Source: JBGSYJ01 sp041748075 (GTDB taxonomy: Bacteria > Acidobacteriota > Thermoanaerobaculia > Gp7-AA8). From it: DNA of 64,000 bases. The stretch's first letter is position 1. Every line of letters begins with the position of its first letter. The DNA is taken from positions 1 to 64,000 of the forward strand of contig JBGTDX010000146.1 of assembly GCA_041748075.1 (NCBI GenBank), given 5' to 3'. The notes under the pieces were generated by a model. The model worked only from the letters and a program-made list of their open reading frames with translations. It ran no database searches and was not told the origin of the DNA. A program made the translations under genes and the position numbers. Of this stretch, positions 61,501 to 64,000 are shown piece after piece.

Positions 61501-63564
61501 TCAATCCCGCTGTGATGCCGGCATGCCATCCCTGTATCTCTCGAACCAGGCGAGGATCGCACTCGCCTTCGCTCCACTCTGCGACGGGCGCGCCGCGAGG
61601 CCTCCATGACTCGCACCGGGTACCTTCACCAACGCCGTCGGAACTCCGAGCAGCCTCAGAGCCGTGTAGTACTGCTCGGACTCGCTGACAGGCGTGCGGT
61701 AGTCTTCACTACCCACCACAACGAGCGTGGGCGTTTTGACGTTTCCGACAAGCGATAGCGGTGATCGCGCCCAGAAAGCCTCCGGGTTTTCCCAGGGGTA
61801 CTCGCCGAACCAGTAACGCGAGAAAAAGGCTGGAATGTCGGCGGTCAGCACGAAGCTGCTCCAGTCGATCACTGGCTTCTGTGTTGCCGCTGCCTTGAAT
61901 CGGTCCGTCTTGCCGACGATCCAGGCAGTGAGCACGCCCCCGCCGGATCCACCTGTCACAAACAGTCGCTCGCCGTCGGCGTATCCCTGCGCGATCGCGG
62001 CATCCACCGCGCTCATCAGATCGTCGTAGTCGCGTCCCGGATAGGCGTGATGGATCTGGTTCGCAAACTCGGCGCCGTAGGAGCTTGAACCTCGGGGGTT
62101 TACAGAAAGCACCACGTAGCCGGCTGACGCATAGAGCTGGTTGTCCGTGGAAAAATGAGGGCCATATGCGGCGAAAGGCCCGCCATGGATCTCGAGAATC
62201 AGCGGATGGCGCTGGCCGTCCTTGTGATCCGGCGGAAGTGTGATCCATGCATCGATCGTCCGATCATCAAACGACGTAACGTCAATTTTGCGGACGCTGC
62301 CGAGTCTCTGTTCGTTCAGCAGTTCGGTATTCAGCCGGGTCAGCTGGCGCTTCCGGCCCGCTTCAACGACTGCGATGTCGGAAGGTCTGGTCGCGCTTCC
62401 GCTCGTGATCGCCAGCACACCGTTTCGGGCAACGCTGAAGGAGCCCCCTGTGTAGGGCCGGTCGAGACTGCTCCCGCTAAGGCCATCCACCACGCCGGTC
62501 AGGCGGCCGTCCAGTCCGATGCGGGCGATTCGCGTTTCCCCACGGTCATCGTAGGCAACATAGATCGACCTGCTGTCGCTCGACCAGACCGGAGATTCGA
62601 CACTGCGATCGAGTGAGGCGGTCAGAGCCCGTTGATTACTGCCGTCGCGGTTCATCACGTAGAGCATGGTGTTGTGGTAGCCGAGTTTCTTGTCATCGAA
62701 TCCCAGGTAGGCGATCAGGCGGCCGTCGGGAGAGGCGACAGGGTGGCTGTCCGGGCCGTCGCGATCCGTGAGAGAGGTGAGCCGATTACCCTCCAGCTCG
62801 AGAGCAAAGACTTCACTGTCGAATGGCTCCACTTCCCAACTCGGGGACCGGCTTCCGCTGAAGAGGATCGTGCTTCCATCCGGAGTCCACGAGAGCGGTC
62901 CTTCGTCGTTGAACGGTCCGTAGGTCAGCTGGCGGGTCGCTCCTCCATCGGCCGGGATCAGAAAGATATGGCTGTTGCCGGGCTTCAGATATCCGCGGCT
63001 GTCTGTGCGATAGGTCAACGCCGTATGGATCTCGAGCGGCTCGGCCCACTCGGCTCCCTCTGGTTTCTCGGGAGTTCTTCCCAGCTTCATTCCTTCGCCG
63101 GGCACGAACATCGAGTAAGCAATCCTGCGGCCGTCAGGGGACCAGCTGATGCTCGTTGGGGTTTGCGGAAGGCGCGAGAGGCGAACGGACTCGCCGCTCT
63201 GCATCCAGCGTACGAACAACTGGGCGGAGCCGCCTTCGGCGGTGGAGATGTAGGCGAGGCGGTTTCCGTCTGGAGACCAGTGGGGCTGGCTGTGGGAGCC
63301 GGGCCCGGCAACGACGGGCATCTGCTCACCCGTGCGCACGTCGACCACCCAGATCGTCGGGCGCATCCGGTCCGTCATGATGTCGCCCGAGCGACGAACG
63401 TAGGCGACGCGGTTTCCATCGGGACTTATCTGAGGATCGGAGGCGACCTCGAGACTGAACAGGTCACGAGGCTCGAAGGATCGCGCGGCGGCTTCCGAAT
63501 ACGCGGTGACGGGGATGACGATAGAGAGAACGACGAGCAGTACAAAGGCAGTAAACCGATTCAT
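61501..63564 (-). CDS. Exported S9 family prolyl-oligopeptidase-type peptidase
   Basis: 687 residues with a signal peptide (NRFTAFVLLVVLSIVIPVTA). The N-terminal beta-propeller (about 30-405) carries WD40/PD40-like repeats (for example DPQISPDGNRVAYVRRSGDI and HWSPDGNRLAYISTAEGG). The C-terminal alpha/beta-hydrolase has GGSGGG with the nucleophile Ser, GSEDYRTPVSESEQYY with the Asp, and SHGGLAA with the His. Such proteases cleave after Pro or acylated residues in peptides. ATG 63564 is preferred, with AAAGG 8 nt upstream; an alternative ATG at 63579 adds five residues. Confidence 0.93.
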   Translation of the reverse strand: MNRFTAFVLLVVLSIVIPVTAYSEAAARSFEPRDLFSLEVASDPQISPDGNRVAYVRRSGDIMTDRMRPTIWVVDVRTGEQMPVVAGPGSHSQPHWSPDGNRLAYISTAEGGSAQLFVRWMQSGESVRLSRLPQTPTSISWSPDGRRIAYSMFVPGEGMKLGRTPEKPEGAEWAEPLEIHTALTYRTDSRGYLKPGNSHIFLIPADGGATRQLTYGPFNDEGPLSWTPDGSTILFSGSRSPSWEVEPFDSEVFALELEGNRLTSLTDRDGPDSHPVASPDGRLIAYLGFDDKKLGYHNTMLYVMNRDGSNQRALTASLDRSVESPVWSSDSRSIYVAYDDRGETRIARIGLDGRLTGVVDGLSGSSLDRPYTGGSFSVARNGVLAITSGSATRPSDIAVVEAGRKRQLTRLNTELLNEQRLGSVRKIDVTSFDDRTIDAWITLPPDHKDGQRHPLILEIHGGPFAAYGPHFSTDNQLYASAGYVVLSVNPRGSSSYGAEFANQIHHAYPGRDYDDLMSAVDAAIAQGYADGERLFVTGGSGGGVLTAWIVGKTDRFKAAATQKPVIDWSSFVLTADIPAFFSRYWFGEYPWENPEAFWARSPLSLVGNVKTPTLVVVGSEDYRTPVSESEQYYTALRLLGVPTALVKVPGASHGGLAARPSQSGAKASAILAWFERYRDGMPASQRD

Positions 63565-63676
63565 CAGGAGACCTTTCATTGAAACGATGGAGCACGGCGG
63601 TGGCCGCTCATTTGAGCAGACGCGAGGCGATCGGAACGTGCGAAAAGGGTGCCGTCACGCTGCTATCATACTCGGC

Positions 63677-64000
63677 ATGAAATCACGCGTATGGATGTGG
63701 ATGATCTGCCTGCTTGTCGCGAGCGCTGCGGCGGCGGACGCCGGTTCGCGGCACGTAGCCGAGAAGCAGTCTGCGCTTGCAACGATCGAGGCGAACCGTG
63801 AGGAAATGATCCGCCTCAGCGACGAGATCTGGCGGTACGCAGAGACCGCGCTCCGGGAGACGAAATCCTCGAAGGCACTCGCCGACTGGGCTGAGAAGAG
63901 GGGGTTTCGCGTGAACCGCGATGTGCCCGGCCTGCCGACCGCGTTCGTCGCCGAATATGGATCGGGACGTCCTGTGATCGGGATCATGGGTGAGTACGAC
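63677..64000 (+). CDS. M20 family amidohydrolase, N-terminal part (3' end outside window)
   Basis: 108 visible residues. A signal peptide (MKSRVWMWMICLLVASAAAA) precedes ATIEANREEMIRLSDEIWRYAETALRETKSS and the metal-site region PVIGIMGEYD, as in p-aminobenzoyl-glutamate hydrolase-like M20 enzymes. The gene runs out of the window. It diverges from the S9 peptidase with 112 nt between them. Confidence 0.85.
   Translation, partial: MKSRVWMWMICLLVASAAAADAGSRHVAEKQSALATIEANREEMIRLSDEIWRYAETALRETKSSKALADWAEKRGFRVNRDVPGLPTAFVAEYGSGRPVIGIMGEYD

Overview
The window looks like a GC-rich chromosome fragment from a Gram-negative bacterium. Lipoproteins, a periplasmic adaptor, parvulin-like and Tat-type exported proteins and TolC-type adaptors all point to a two-membrane cell. 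The mix of a protein kinase fused to TolB/PD40-type repeats, M13 and S9 peptidases, a BTAD-type regulator and many dispersed palindromic repeats resembles Acidobacteriota (Thermoanaerobaculia-like) or a neighbouring soil or sediment phylum. This assignment is an inference from gene style only. I see no rRNA, tRNA or CRISPR array.

Layout. 0-8 kb: a MacAB-like efflux operon (adaptor, ATPase, permease), elongation factor P, a periplasmic amino-acid-type binding lipoprotein and an M13 metallopeptidase. 8-17.6 kb: the most unusual part. A four-gene minus-strand operon encodes a parvulin-like protein, a 1026-residue exporter (two cyclic-nucleotide-binding domains, an intact C39 double-glycine peptidase and an ABC transporter), an HlyD-type adaptor and a sigma-54 activator. 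On either side lie two very small genes (52 and 39 codons) with the shared pattern D-L-x-P-x5-G-G. They look like secreted peptides with a double-glycine leader. Each has the same promoter-like motif (TGGCAYYGATCCTGTT) upstream. A methyltransferase, a broken gene and an IS481 remnant sit in the same block.

17.6-31 kb: a secreted protein, a BTAD-TolB-TPR regulator, a beta-propeller protein, a sodium-dependent neurotransmitter-type symporter with a small membrane partner, a VOC protein, a duplicated-domain exported protein with a lipoprotein, and a minus-strand operon with a KaiC-like double ATPase and a soluble histidine kinase. 31-49 kb: RNase H1, a small two-helix membrane protein, an OPT transporter, a pair of CBS/CorC proteins, an NhaC antiporter with an extra exported domain, a trypsin-like protease, a methyltransferase, a Ser/Thr kinase, an amidase and a DinB protein.

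49-64 kb: a broken MFS gene, a MerR regulator with a textbook MerR-type promoter and a His-rich exported protein, a molybdenum hydroxylase cluster (Fe-S subunit, internally deleted catalytic subunit, XdhC, MocA-like), a second trypsin-like protease whose 3' end is duplicated beside a beta-lactamase-family gene, a TetR/membrane protein pair, an epimerase, a DUF1028 protein, an S9 peptidase and the start of an M20 amidohydrolase.

Intergenic DNA carries at least four repeat families. One consists of inverted arms built of degenerate heptamers; the others are palindromes around TCATCCTGAGC, GGTAGCCGGTGGC and CCTCTCCCC. Some are nested in one another.
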